64,000 nt of DNA, taken from assembly GCA_035610365.1 (NCBI GenBank), contig CM069435.1, positions 20,759,123-20,823,122 of the forward strand, written 5' to 3'. Each line of letters opens with the position of its first letter. Position 1 is the stretch's first letter. The translations under genes and the position numbers were made by a program. This stretch comes from Aquatica leii (lineage: Eukaryota; Arthropoda; Insecta; Coleoptera; Lampyridae). The notes under the pieces were generated by a model, which searched no databases, was not told the DNA's origin, and was given only the letters and a program-made list of their open reading frames with translations. Shown here one piece after another: positions 11,971 through 23,600 of this stretch.

Positions 11971-13240
11971 AAATTCTGTTTAATTCTTTGACAAGTTTAG
12001 ATAACAAATGGAGTTCTGTCCAATCGATTCTGTAAGGTTTTTGTCGACGTCCTAATTCAATGTCATCTTTATCTGTAGTTTATAGCTAGAATTCTGAATG
12101 TATGTCCAATTTTCAGATACTGCTGGAGTTTGAAGCTCGTGACTGTGAGAAACAGGCCTAGTAGCTAAATAAGGTTGCGAAATAAGTCCGTGGGGTATAC
12201 TTTGGTTCTCCCCGTACCATTGAAAGAAAGTAATATTACACAAGACGCACAGCATTTGACACCCGAAATAAAGTTCATATGTTTGTTTTATCAAAAAAGT
12301 AATATTCCATCCTTGGGGCTTTCAAAGCTAATTCACCACAAACAACAGAAATTGTTTCGATGGCTTTCGCAACTTCGCGGCTTTTCTAGTAATCTGTTCG
12401 TACAAAAATACACTTCAACGCACAGTAAAGAGAAACAGTTCGCTATAAATTAATATAAACATTTTAACTCGACACTTAAGTGTAAACTAAACTGAAGTGA
12501 CTCAAGTAAACGATACAATTGTCAAGGTCGCTAGACTTATTCCGGTAAGTACGGCAGTCTAGGTAAACAACATTCGCAGAACTTGAATTAAGACAAACAA
12601 AACTAAATATGTTAATCTTTTGCTAATTTCGACATAGTGTGAACCTAAAAAATATAAATCTTCAACTAATTATTTAAAACTATTAGCACAGTGATCATGC
12701 GCAAAAATCGCCGAAATTTTGCACTTTTTCTACGTTTAGCGAATTTTGACCATGAAGCAGCACTTTTTCATAAAAAATAACTATAGTCATTTTAAAAATA
12801 AATTAAATTCACTACAATTTAAAACTAAAATGGTTATTAAAGGCTTAATAGTTTCCGAGATATGACTTCGCCAAAAAATGTTACAGTTGCAAAAGTTTAA
12901 ACATTTTTTTGAACTATAAGAAGCGCTATTTTATAAAGGTTATAATAAGCCTAAGAATGTCTGAGATATGGCTTTTCAAACTTCGTCAAATCTTCCATCA
13001 ATGCTAGTTTTAGCCTCAAACCATCAATAAACTTTCTGAAATAATTCAATAATGTTTAAATGTAGGTAATAAAACATTTCAAACATTTCGATTAACTAAT
13101 GCTGCACTAAAAAATTCAGACAATGAACGACTATTGAAACATTTGAAGCAGACTTAAATCCACACAGCAAGCCAAAAGCGGTACAATAACTCCAAATTCA
13201 TAAAAGCAGCTGTTCTACGTGGAGAAACAGATATGAAATA
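11971..13240. other. Non-coding stretch
   Basis: No gene supported. The overlapping opposite-strand frames around 12052-12453 show no domain. Part of 12640-13000 has the look of an old dispersed repeat (two rewordings of 'gagatatg' phrases), but I could not delimit it. Confidence 0.4.
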
Positions 13241-13254
13241 GAAAACTACAAGAA

Positions 13255-13860
13255 TTTTCTCTAAACAGTTCAACTTTAAAGATCACTGTTTCCTGTGTAG
13301 GAAAGTCTCAACAGCAATATTCATTGAGACTTAGAAGAAATGTTCGCCAGATAAAAGGGAGCAGGAGAAAGACGAGGCGACGAGACAATTAAAATAAAAT
13401 AACGAATTTCAGAGGTAACTGATTTGTTAGCGCTCCATGCAAGATACCATCTGTCATGCCAAATAAACTTTTACAAATCGCTATCAAAAGGCGTAAAGAG
13501 AGAAAATTGTGTTCACTGTAACATTAATAAAGCCATGATTTGCGTTTTCACGTATATAGAAGAGCATTCAGATGAGTGCCAGTTTTCTCTACGCCAACGT
13601 ATTCAGCAGAGGTACAAAAACCTGATGTTCGAACCATCAAAAAACCGATATTTCTTGGTACGAAAAAAAAAGAAAAGATGTGTGCTGAGAAGGCAGCTGC
13701 TGATATCATAAGTGAAGATAATTGCACATACCACTACATCACACCATCAAATGCATTTTGAAAGGCGTCCATTCTGTCATCCCTGAGTCACTAAAACTCT
13801 TCCTGAATACACTGATCCTCACACTGTAAAGGAAGCTACTAAAGACATGCCTTTCCAAAC
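13255..13860 (+). pseudogene. Broken multi-copy gene, N-terminal zinc/histidine-rich part
   Basis: In shifting frames this reads FNFKDHCFLCRK, then DLLALHARYHLSCQINFYKSL, and later a stretch like HSVIPESLKLFLNTLILT. The order FxFxxxCxxC, then a YHxxC motif, then PxSLxxFLxxLI is one I associate with large multi-copy uncharacterised proteins of arthropods and cnidarians. The second half of the same gene type is at 15560-16290. Several frameshifts and stops break it. I infer a transposon-borne gene; Academ-type elements with an XPG-like nuclease are the best guess, not shown. Confidence 0.4.
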
Positions 13861-15559
13861 AAGATATATCAAGCCTCTAGCTTTGTGACGTTCGTCTAGC
13901 TATTATACATAAAAGCAAAACAAATTCTCGCCACCTGTAAAAGAAATTTAAACCACAGGATCGTAAGAGGTAGAGGTTTTCACTTACTAATGTTGTTCAT
14001 GAGAACCATTGGCAGTATAATAAGAGAAAGTGGGTTAAAATATAACGAATAAAAACTTTAATCGTGCCAAATATGTAACTACTAACATAATTTAAAATTT
14101 AAATAATAATAATTAATAATTAATAATGCACCGTACTAGCTCTTACGACTTTATTAACGTATAAACACACAAACAATAAATTATTAGAGCAATGAGTCTT
14201 ATTCAAATTATAACCAGGGTCTGGGAATTCTTATCGTACACTCATATTTACAATTCTAATTTGACATATAATTTAAAATATAATTTGGAACATAATTTGA
14301 AACATAATTTGGGCGCCACAATATTTTTTATATTAAAATTTATAACGGTTAAAAGAAAACAAACAAACAAATCTTAAAACGAATACTTAAGTTATTTACA
14401 TACGTGTTATTTGAAGGTTAGGTTCTATCTCTTGCTGTTTGTAACTTCGCGCATTGGGCGTGGTCATCACGTGACTTAATTGAATTACGCGTTTCTCATC
14501 TGATTAATGCAACATTACGAAATTTTTGAAATGCAAACTTAAACTTCCATATTTTCTGTATTTATTCTGATTTGATCTAATATCCGTACAGATCCAATAA
14601 CCAGAACATCGTAAAACAAACGTAACGTATGATAATTTTCATTCGAAACATCCAAATCAAATTCCATCAGACGTAACCATGAATAATTATCGATTTTCAC
14701 ACATGAAAATCATAATTCATAACGTAAATTCTTCGTAAAAAGCGACGTTGTGACTAACATCAAACCTGCTACGTAAACCATATCGTAATTTCACATTTCA
14801 AACCTCAAAATCGTAAAAAGGCGTACGTATCCAAACCAAAGTTTCGTAACCATAAACGAATTCATACGTACACAAATCTAAAAGCATCGAATAAATCAGA
14901 AACGTAGTCGTATATCGTAACCAATAGGAAAAAAAAAACTAAAACGCAAAATCAAAGTTGTATCACCACGTGTACAGAACAAAGAAATCACTTACCCCTT
15001 TAGATTACGGGTTTCTTAAAACAGACGAAAGCGTAAATTAAAACGAACGAAAGTGGATATAATTACATACAACGAACGCAGAATTTCACCGTACAAATTT
15101 AACATGTGGACATTTTCTGCACGCTGTGCAGGACGAACACGTCCTCACGCGTTGACAAGCGCACCCAAGATGGCGTATGACTTAAGAAGAAGAACTCATA
15201 ACGCATGTGCTGTGCGTCAAATGCATTGCGCAAAAGAATTTATATAAACAGTGAACACAAAAATGTTAATTAAAAGCAGACGTAATCAATCGAAAAAATG
15301 TGCACTTTACAAAAAGAACTGTTTAAAGCTATATATGCCAAAAACCGTATTGAGAAGATGATGTCAAGACATTCATATGCCCGAGCATTAAACGCTCGCA
15401 CTTTGACTCATCTAACTTTAGTTTAGTTGTAAAAATAATCAGTTTGACAGAGAACGAAATGGGCGACCTCGAAGCTGTGGTATCAAATAATGAAAAATCT
15501 TAAAATTTTGAAAACACATGAACATGAAAAGTTTCAAGTTCTTCAAACTTAATTTTACG
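13861..15559. other. Spacer between the two halves of the broken gene
   Basis: No coding support. It holds a 12-bp minisatellite (14256-14315) and a stretch (about 14590-15040) unusually dense in CGTAA/ACGTA words. It may be an intron, an insertion or both. Confidence 0.4.
14256..14315 (+). repeat. Minisatellite, 5 x 12 bp
   Basis: Five successive units of the form ataatttgaaac: ctaatttgacat, ataatttaaaat, ataatttggaac, ataatttgaaac, ataatttgggcg. A small local tandem array, probably from replication slippage. Confidence 0.8.
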
Positions 15560-16290
15560 ACGCCCTATAAAGTCTAGAAAACAGTAGACCAACTGCAAAG
15601 TTCTAGATTCTCATTGACACCATGTCGACATTTTGAGACAGGAGTATCTAAATTTGTAGTTGTAGATGGTGATAATCTATTTCACAAAAATGTGTGACCC
15701 AAACAAACTTGATATCTAAAAGATATTTTCAATATACACGTTATAGTCTGCACATGGCAGTAGTGTTTAACAGGTATCCAACAAAGGTTGAAAAACAGAG
15801 TACAAAAAGCGCTGAAAGTATTCAACGAGCTCGGTCACATTCTTCTCGTGAGATTATATTTGAGGACACAGCCGTGCCTCAGATTTCACAAGAAAAGTCT
15901 TTATCTAACGATAAAAACTAAGTGGAATTCATCCATCTACTGAAAAAAAAGATAGAAAGCAAAAATATTCAGGTTGTTCAGGATGAAGAAGATGCTGATA
16001 GGCGGACCGTCACTACAGCTATTCTAAAAGCCTCTAATTTTAAAGTAGTGGTCATTGTAGGTGAGAACATAGATTTACTGGTAAACCTCAATAGCCCCAC
16101 ACATATTCTCTACTCAATTATCACAATTCCTTCTGACCGGCATCTCCTTCTATTCTCACACGTCAACAGTGGATGTGATTCTACTTTATGCTTTTTTGGT
16201 TAGGGAAAAGGCAAACTCCTCGCAGTAAATCAAAAGAATGCAAAGCAGCAGTTTTTTTCTAACTTCGGGGCAATTGCTCAAATTTTCTAT
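15560..16290 (+). pseudogene. Broken FEN/XPG-like nuclease region of the same gene
   Basis: Two adjoining frames (15694-15921 and 15922-16203) read VVFNRYPTKVEKQSTKSAE, RARSHSSREIIFEDTAVP, then HLLKKKIESKNIQVVQDEED and ADRRTVTTAILKASNF, and VVVIVGENIDLLVNL. The acidic spacing EDAD...GEN(I)DLLV resembles the metal-binding acids of PIN/FEN1/XPG nucleases, where such D/E clusters bind two metals. It continues as SGCDSTLCFFG, then GKGKLLAV-like coding, to a GTAAGT donor at about 16291, so the gene had introns. A TAA at 15919-15921 and frameshifts break it. The fold assignment is my inference from spacing. Confidence 0.45.
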
Positions 16291-18742
16291 GTAAGTTCTT
16301 ACGTTAAGTGTTGCTTGTTACATCTGTTATTGAATACTGTATACATTACTTGATAAGTTAGTAAAAACTAAAAACTATATATTGAATTAAATAAGTTTAA
16401 ATAACAATAATTAAACTTATTTAAAATGTTTTTAGAATGCCATCTTGTGGTAAAAATACCACATCGGATAATATAGAAAACTATAAATTAGTACGGAGGG
16501 TAGAAAAGTTTTCATTGGATTTAATGACAGCGAAAGTCAATGATCTATTGACAAGTGACGCTGTCAAAATCCCAACTATAAAATAGGTTAGGAACAATGT
16601 CAGTATAATTGTGAAAAACAACATCAGAACTATTTTTCAATAATTAAACTTATTTAAAAATAACGAAAGAAAAATAAACAATTTTTTCTTTTTTTTTATT
16701 GGTCTTTTTTTTGTTTTGAATATTAATATCACACCTAATTTGCAATTTGTACCAAAAAATCCTAATAGGTTACATACTACAACATCAAAAAATAAATACT
16801 TCCTAAAAACAAGTTCCTTAGCTCAGATTACAAGGTTTTTTATCATCGATAGCCAACATACCATTAGAAAACTTATGTGCAAGCACGTCTAACCTTAAAC
16901 CTCAGTTAACTAGTATATTGATTATATTCTAAAATTTAGAATAAGCTATTATTTAACTAATTTGTTCTACAAACACATGTAAGATAATAAAACCATTTAA
17001 AATTGATGTCTTGCGGCGTTACATACAATTTCAAAAACGAAATTTAATACCGCCATTAAATATTCATGTGATTGATTAATGGTGTTTATGCAATTCAGAA
17101 ATTCTAGTATCATATATAACGCCACAGTTGAATAATAAAAACATATTTAATGAATCATGCATTTAATGTACTGTTTAAGTAATTTATATAAAACAACTCG
17201 ATTTATATAAAACTTTTATTATCACACGGTAAAATAGGACTGTCCATTTTTGATATCCTTGTACAAAACAAAATTGATATCACTGTATTATGCAACAAAA
17301 CATTAACAAAAACATTTGCGTATTCCTATGTTCCAACGATGAAACACAATTTTGAAAATAAGACTTAATTTTATAAAACCAAAAAAATTATAAATATAGT
17401 TAAATATACAGATATCATAAAACCCTTAGATAGTAATAAATATTTTAATTAATTATTTATTGTTATTATGCATTCACAGAAAAATATGTCTCTTAATTTA
17501 CCCTTCAAAGACTTCTTCCCGTGAGACATTTCACAGACAAATCATGTGCAAAAAAATAATTAGAGACAAAGCTAAATTGTAATTTAAAAAAATAATTTTA
17601 GTAAAGAAGACAGTAAATGCCTTTAGATTAATATGAAAAGTTAATCCAAAATTGTCATCTAGTAGCAAACAAGAGATGGTGAATAATTTTGTGAATGCTA
17701 TCAAAACCAAAAAGTCAAAAAAGGAAACATTAACCCCTGCAATCTAAATATTATCAAGTTTATGTAGTAGCAGTCAAGGTTTAAAATTTGCGCCCTAACC
17801 GCATTACACCATTTTTAAAATGAGAGTGTTAAATATTTATATACAGCAATATCAGATACCTATATATTTAAAACAAAAAAAATAAAGAAAACCCGATAAT
17901 CAAACAGCAAAAACTCTTCATGAATATAGCCACCAACCAAAAACTTAGCATTGATGTAGATGAGCAATACAAAAAAACTTTTTATCTAATCAAATATAGA
18001 ATAATAACTAAAAAAATTCACAGATATGGTAAATCTTGCAATTATCGGAAGGTGTTGAAAACAAACACAATATTACCTACGTAATATAATAAACAAGGTT
18101 TATTGCGATTTTTAAAAACAAGAATGTATACTATGTATTTTGAACTATTTTTTAATCCAAATTAAGTAAAATCTACATTTGCACAACATGTTTTGGATAA
18201 TCGTCATACTCTTTTTTCTTACAATTTTTTCCATCATTTTAATCACATCAATAACAAACAAATTCTTGAATTACTCGAGTTGATTTATATTAAAATATCA
18301 AATAAAAATCAAACCAATTTCAATTATGATTTTAAATTTTCTTAGATTTGTTGAGATGAGCTTCATTATTTTAAAGCTCGAAACATATGTAAAAAATACA
18401 TTTTGAAAGTTAACAAATTTATTATTGGTGTACTGGTAATTTGAATAATTTAAAAATTGACCAATAACAATGAATTTTTTCTCCTATTAATATTAAACAA
18501 ATGCGCTACTGACTATAAAAAAACATTTAAAAAATGAACTTTAGTATAACATGAATCCTCTCACTAGTTTTAACTGATTTATAAAGCTAATAATATGTAC
18601 AATTGCTTGACTGTTGATACAGTTTCAACATTCAAAATTTACTCAAATTTTATTTTACATACTTTCGTCCTATGTTGATAACTTCACAGTGAAATCGTTT
18701 ATGACTTAAACCAGTAATTGCTGATAGTTTTTATTATGAAAC
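16291..18742. other. AT-rich non-coding stretch
   Basis: After a possible last exon-like piece (16435-16590), the sequence is very AT-rich. I see no gene, repeat array or transposon ends here. Confidence 0.5.
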
Positions 18743-18754
18743 TTTATAAATCAG
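18743..18754 (+). repeat. Target-site duplication, left (tttataaatcag)
   Basis: Exact 12-bp copy of 19157-19168. The pair brackets the inverted-repeat ribozyme element. Confidence 0.85.
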
Positions 18755-19156
18755 CTGTAGATAGCTATAAACGATGGTAAATACGTTGAGTTAGTTTAAC
18801 ACCCGCGAAATTCAAAATAAGCTTTGAAAAATTCGTCGGGATAAAACCACAACGTAAAAGGACATTGGGGGTGAGCAATGTCAATGCAATTGTGTAAACA
18901 CCACCAGAGTGAACTACTAGACAGCTGTTTCGGCCTTTGGGGCTCATCAGTAGTAGGAAATACACTGACATTGCTCACCCCCAATGTCCTTTTACGTTGT
19001 GGTTTTATCCCGACGAATTTTTCAAAGCTTATTTTGAATTTCGCGGGTGTTAAACTAACTCAACGTATTTACCATCGTTTATAGCTATCTACAGTTAATT
19101 TTAATCACATAGTAAATTTATACTATGAGATGGCTCTGCCATCAAACACTTTTGAA
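18755..19156. mobile_element. 402-bp non-autonomous Penelope-type element with hammerhead ribozyme
   Basis: Two near-perfect inverted arms of 134 bp (18755-18888 and 18961-19094) flank a 72-bp centre that holds a hammerhead ribozyme on the minus strand. A 62-bp extension (19095-19156) lies on the right side only, then the 12-bp TSD. Inverted arms, one-sided extension and a 12-13-bp TSD are the same plan as the protein-coding PLE at 50648-53174 (arms, 34-bp extension, 13-bp TSD). Hammerheads in Penelope terminal repeats are established. No protein is encoded; frames across the arms are shadows of the palindrome. High arm identity suggests recent insertion or conversion. Confidence 0.8.
18914..18956 (-). 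ncRNA. Hammerhead ribozyme (type I layout)
   Basis: The minus strand contains all conserved core parts: CUGAUGA (complement of 18944-18950), a helix II of 4 positions with one C-C mismatch and a CAAA loop, GAAA, and the GUC cleavage triplet. Helix I is CUACUA with UAGUAG, six perfect pairs (18951-18956 with 18914-18919). Helix III, ACAGCUGU, is self-complementary, which would allow the double-hammerhead form known for ribozymes with short helix III. Predicted cleavage falls between 18920 and 18919. Confidence 0.85.
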
Positions 19157-19168
19157 TTTATAAATCAG
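19157..19168 (+). repeat. Target-site duplication, right (tttataaatcag)
   Basis: Exact partner of 18743-18754. Confidence 0.85.
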
Positions 19169-19964
19169 GTTTATTAATTTTTTTCGTTTATCCATTTTAA
19201 AATTCGAGCATAAATGATCGGTTTAGTAGAAAATCAGTGTTTCGGTCGAGTTGCTTTTGGTGACCACCGCGGCCTTTTTTGCGACTAAGGGTAGCTTTGC
19301 CGGTGTCGTAAGAGTTGTTTTTCTTGTAAGTCATGCCTGCATCGAAATCGCCACAATTTTTGTATGGAAATGATTAGCTTAATAACTTAAAATAACCAAT
19401 AAACTATTACCCTAAAACAGTGTAAGATAAAGAAAAGTTGCACATAAACATTTTTATAGAGAACAAAATTTAATATAAAAAAGTCGGCGGAAGAGTACAA
19501 TTACTTTCAATAGTTTAGAAGATACACATGTGCAAAGTAAATTCTGAAACTCTTAAACTATTAGATATAATTATATACTCCCGTGGACTTTGTTGTGGTA
19601 AATTTTGTGCTAAATAAATTGTTTATGTGCAATTTTCATCTATATTGTACCGTTTTTGCAGCGTACAAGGCGAAAGCTCGCGCGGGTCTGATTCTGCAAT
19701 TACTATAATCATTTTTCATTACTACTGAGTAAAACTAAGATTTATTATATTCTTAAAATATAAAACGAATCATAAGGAATATCTTGTTTATTAATAATAA
19801 ACATTGCATCCGGAAAATATAAAAAATGAAGTGAAATTGGGCACCACCGCAAGTTCCAGATTTGTTTCATCTGAGCGTTTCATCGTTTCGTTACACGAGC
19901 CTTCGAATCAAGCTCCCTATAAGTGTTTTCAACACTAAAAATATTTAAAAAAACACAAACAAAT
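19169..19964. other. Non-coding stretch
   Basis: No gene supported. 'tgtttcggtcgag' at about 19250 lacks the other hammerhead parts. Confidence 0.45.
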
Positions 19965-20187
19965 GCTGAATGAGAATAATTAGTAAAATTAGCATATGAA
20001 ATGTGATTATAAGCAACTTTCTGCTTAGACCGCATCGTAGTTAAACACCCAGACTTTTTAGACAAGACATTGTAGCTTGTATCTTCAGAGTGGTAAATGT
20101 CACTGAAGGAAAAACTGTAAGTGACCATATTTATACTCTGCTTATTTTGTCTGTCAAACCCATACAGTATGGTAAATAAACGGTGCT

Positions 20188-20197
20188 AGTAAGAGGT
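20188..20197 (+). repeat. LINE target-site duplication, left (agtaagaggt)
   Basis: Exact 10-bp copy of 22635-22644. It shows that the RTE LINE inserted into the PLE. Confidence 0.8.
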
Positions 20198-22634
20198 AAT
20201 GATAGCTGAAATACGAAGAACAGGAACAGTACAAAGCTATATTAGAAAGGGTTATCTCAATAGTAATTGATATAAACAAAAGATATAAATGTAAAGTCAT
20301 TCAAGTATACGCCCCAAGATTGACACACAAAGATGAAAAAATAGAAACAATCTATGAAGAAATTAATGAAGCGCTAAGATCAGACAAAACAAGATATACA
20401 ATAATAATGGTCGATTTCAGCGCAAAAGTTGGAATACAAGAAGAACCAAACGAGCGAGGAATAGGTCCAATTGGATTAGGAAAGAGAAATTGCAAATTAG
20501 AAACACTGGTCGATTAAGTCCACCGTTCACTTGATAAACACTTACTTCAAAATACCGAAACAAAGAAGATGGACCTGGCCTGGTCCAAACGGAGAAGTAA
20601 AAAATGAGATTGATTACGTTATATCCAATGATAAACATATAATCGTAGATACGACAGTACTGAACACAATAAACGTAGGAAGCAATCACAGGATGCGAAG
20701 GGCAAAAGTGCGAATCAACAAATAAAAAGAAAGACAAAAACCAATAATAAAGACAGGGAAAAGTATAGACACAGAAGAAATAAGATAACAAAGCACCACA
20801 TACAAACAACTTATAGAGAAGAACATGCAGCATGTCGAAGAGCTATTAGAACCCGAATTAGAAACCTTAAATACAAAAGTAACAAACGGCCTACTACTGG
20901 TAGATGAACAAATAAGAAGCAACAAAAAAGAAAAACGCCAAAAACTGAGTGACGAAGCAAAAAACCTAATTGAAACACGAAAACAACTAGTAAACGACAG
21001 AAATACCAACCAAATAGAAATAACAAAAATAAATAAGACAATCAGAAAAAAGATAAGAGAAGACATGAGAAAGTGTAAAAATACGAAAATCAAAAAAACT
21101 TTAAAAGAAAAGAAAAGTCTAAAAGAATTACGATCAAAAATGAATGCCCAACAACAAAACTAATAGATGAAGAAAATAAAAAAATCACAAGCATCGAAGA
21201 GTTGACAGTGGTTATAGAAACATTCCATCGTACACTATATAAAAGTAAAAATGCACCACCACCAGAAAAAGAAGAAAAAGATAAAAAGTCACAAACATAA
21301 CATCAGAGGATAAATCTGACTCAAAACAATTTAAAAAAATCTACAATAAATGCCTAATCGAGTCCCGAATACCAAACTCCTGGTTAAATGCACAAGATCT
21401 TTAAGAAAGGAAATAAACATAAGATAGAAAATTACAGACCAATAGGTCTTCTGTCAGTACTGTACAAACTATTTACAAAGATAATAACAAGGACTAACCA
21501 ATAAACTAGATAGTTACCAATAACAAGAACTATAGCACAATAGATCACTTAGAAACAATGCGAATATTAACAGAGAAAGCTAATGAATATAATATAAAAC
21601 TATGGATAGCAATGATAGACTATGAATAGGCATTTGAGTCTTTAGAGATATGAGCAATCCTGAAGGCTCTAAGTAACAGAGTAGACAAAAGATACACAGG
21701 CCTTATTAAATACATAAATAAAAATGCAACAGTACAAGTAACGACAGCTGTACAAACCAGCAAATTCAGGGCACATCGTAGAGTACGACAAGGCGACTTA
21801 ATCTCTTCTAAATTATTCACATTGGCTTTAGAAGACATGATTAAAAGATTCGACTGGGAATAAAAAGGAATAACATTGGATGGAAGGAAATTAATAGCAA
21901 GGAACAAAGAAAAAATACAAGAAATGTTGGAAGAACTGAACGAGGCATGAAAACAGATAGAAATGAAAATAAACACGCAGAAAACAAAATACTTAACAAT
22001 GATATAGAAGAACCACAAGAAATTGATCTAGAAGGCAAATCAGTAGAAAAAGTAACTACATTCGTATATCTAGGGCTGACATTCCAAATCTCAAAAAATA
22101 ACTTGACAGCAGACCTAGCTAGAAGAGTTTCATCGGCGTGGTCAGCGTTCCGAAAACTGAATAACATACTAATGGCAGACATACCAAATACGTTAAAAAC
22201 AGAAACCTTTAATAAATACGTCTTAACTTATGGCACTAAAACGTGGGCTACAAACAAAGGCATCATACATAGGCTCCAAGTAACGCAAAGAGTAATAGAG
22301 AGAAGAATGCTGAACATCAAGTTACGCAACCATATACCTAACATTAAGATACGTAGAAGATCCAAAGTGATTGACGTAGTGGAACGATTGTGTTTCCTAA
22401 GATGGAACTGGGCAGGACACGTAGAAAGAATAGAAGGGGATAGATAAACGGGTAAAATTATAGAATAGATACCTCGATAAAACAAGAAATCTAGAGGAAG
22501 ACTACGAACCAGGTGGACAGATGACATCAAGATGATGATAGGACACGATTGGATGAAGAAAACACATAACCGAGAAGAGTGGAAAAACCTAAGAGAAGAT
22601 GGATGGAATAGGCCGTAGAAGAAGAAGAAGAAGA
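20198..22634 (+). mobile_element. RTE-clade LINE, 5'-truncated, decayed
   Basis: Starts within the apurinic-type endonuclease: VIQVYAPRLTHKDEKIE, IIMVDFSAKVG (GDFNAKVG in the family), RRWTWPGPNGEVKNEIDYV, and GSNHRM where GSDHR is usual. The reverse transcriptase follows in shifting frames: [34 protein letters not shown] then stop then AFESL, and VRQGDLISSKLF. The frame at 21947-22447 covers VEKVTTFVYLGLTF, QRVIERRMLNIKLRNHI and LRWNWAGHVERIEGDR, and GRLRTRWTDDIK-like sequence ends it. The segment that should hold the catalytic FADD box, between DGRKLI and ARNKEKIQ, appears deleted. A GAA-repeat tail and 10-bp TSD mark the 3' end. About 10 breaks make it inactive. Confidence 0.85.
22614..22634 (+). 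repeat. (GAA)n tail of the LINE
   Basis: Seven or so GAA units directly before the right TSD. Short-repeat 3' tails are usual for RTE elements. Confidence 0.75.
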
Positions 22635-22644
22635 AGTAAGAGGT
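22635..22644 (+). repeat. LINE target-site duplication, right
   Basis: agtaagaggt, partner of 20188-20197. Confidence 0.8.
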
Positions 22645-22649
22645 GATAA

Positions 22650-23600
22650 GTCTTCTTTGACTTTTGGATGTATTGCTCTTTCCCATGCGTTTTGGATCTT
22701 TTTGAACCCATATCAATTTTGTTGCAGGGACTCCAACAGTGTTTACGGAATGCCCCAATTTTCCGTTATTTTTCCTCATCATTACATCAAGAAAGGCTAG
22801 ACTGCTGTTATGTTCTAACTCCATGGTAAATTCAATGCTATTATGTGCAGAGTTTAAATGTTGAAAGAACTGATTTAGTTTATCTTTGCAATAACATAAC
22901 ACATCATCAACATATCTGAACCAAGTTTTTCGTTTTAACTCAACATATTTCATAATTTCAGTTTCAAAATACTCCACATAAATATTGGCTATAACTGGAG
23001 AGAGCGGTGATCCCATAGCCGGAGCGGCTACTTTTTTAAATAAGTTGTCGTTATATAAATGAAATAAGTGTTTTAAGACAAAGTTCGATGAGCAGAACTT
23101 CTTCTTTAGTAATTCTCTCCTTGAGCAAAAACAATACTTCGTCGACCAGGACTTTAGTAAAAAGAGATACCACGTCAAAACTAACTAGGATATCTTCTTT
23201 TGTTATACGCAAGTTCTTTATGTTCTCTACAAAATCTGTAGAATCTTTAATGTGAGTTTCTGTATTACCTGTCAACGGCAAGAGTTTTGCAGCTACATAA
23301 CGTGCTAACAATTAGGTTGGTGAATTGATGGTGCTCACTATCGGTCGAAGAGGGACTCTTTCTTTATGTATCTTAAGAATAACTAGATTTTTGACAATCA
23401 AAGTTTGTTTCTTGTTAATATCTATGGTAATAGAGTTTTTGATGGCGGAGTTTACTTTAATGCATAAGGAGTTTAAAGGGTTTCCGAGAGTAAGTTCGTC
23501 ATTTTGTCGTTGTAATTTTGTATGTTCATAACGACTGTAGCGTTTCCTTTATCTGCTAATCGCTAATGATATCAATATCGTCACTGACACTTTTTCCTTC
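22650..23600 (-). pseudogene. Penelope-like reverse transcriptase (partial)
   Basis: The minus strand carries the PLE reverse-transcriptase order: DKGNATVVM near 23590, KIHKE-like and PLRPIVS-like sequence, LARYVAAKLLPLTGNTETH, motif A ILVSFDVVSLFTKV, motif B AAPAMGSPLSPVIANIYVE, motif C FRYVDDVLCYC, then IEFTMELEHNSSLAFLDVMM and LGHSV. The usual continuation (YRKPTHTDRYLH) and the GIY-YIG domain are absent. The frame breaks in a few places. Clearly Penelope rather than LINE by the AxxAMGSPLSPV and FTMExE...LPFLD pattern. Confidence 0.85.

Noticed and set aside
12052-12453. Overlapping opposite-strand frames of 80 and 92 residues
   Set aside because: No recognisable motif on either strand; expected by chance in this much sequence.
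18765-19084. Paired frames on both strands encoding the same LLTPNVLLRCGF peptide
   Set aside because: The duplication is the palindromic arms of the 402-bp element, not two genes.
19245-19270. tgtttcggtcgag, reading cgaccgaaaca on the minus strand
   Set aside because: No CUGANGA box precedes it at hammerhead spacing.
21620-22182. Long minus-strand frames over the LINE
   Set aside because: Antisense shadows of the RTE reverse transcriptase; A-rich coding gives open antisense frames rich in F/S/L.
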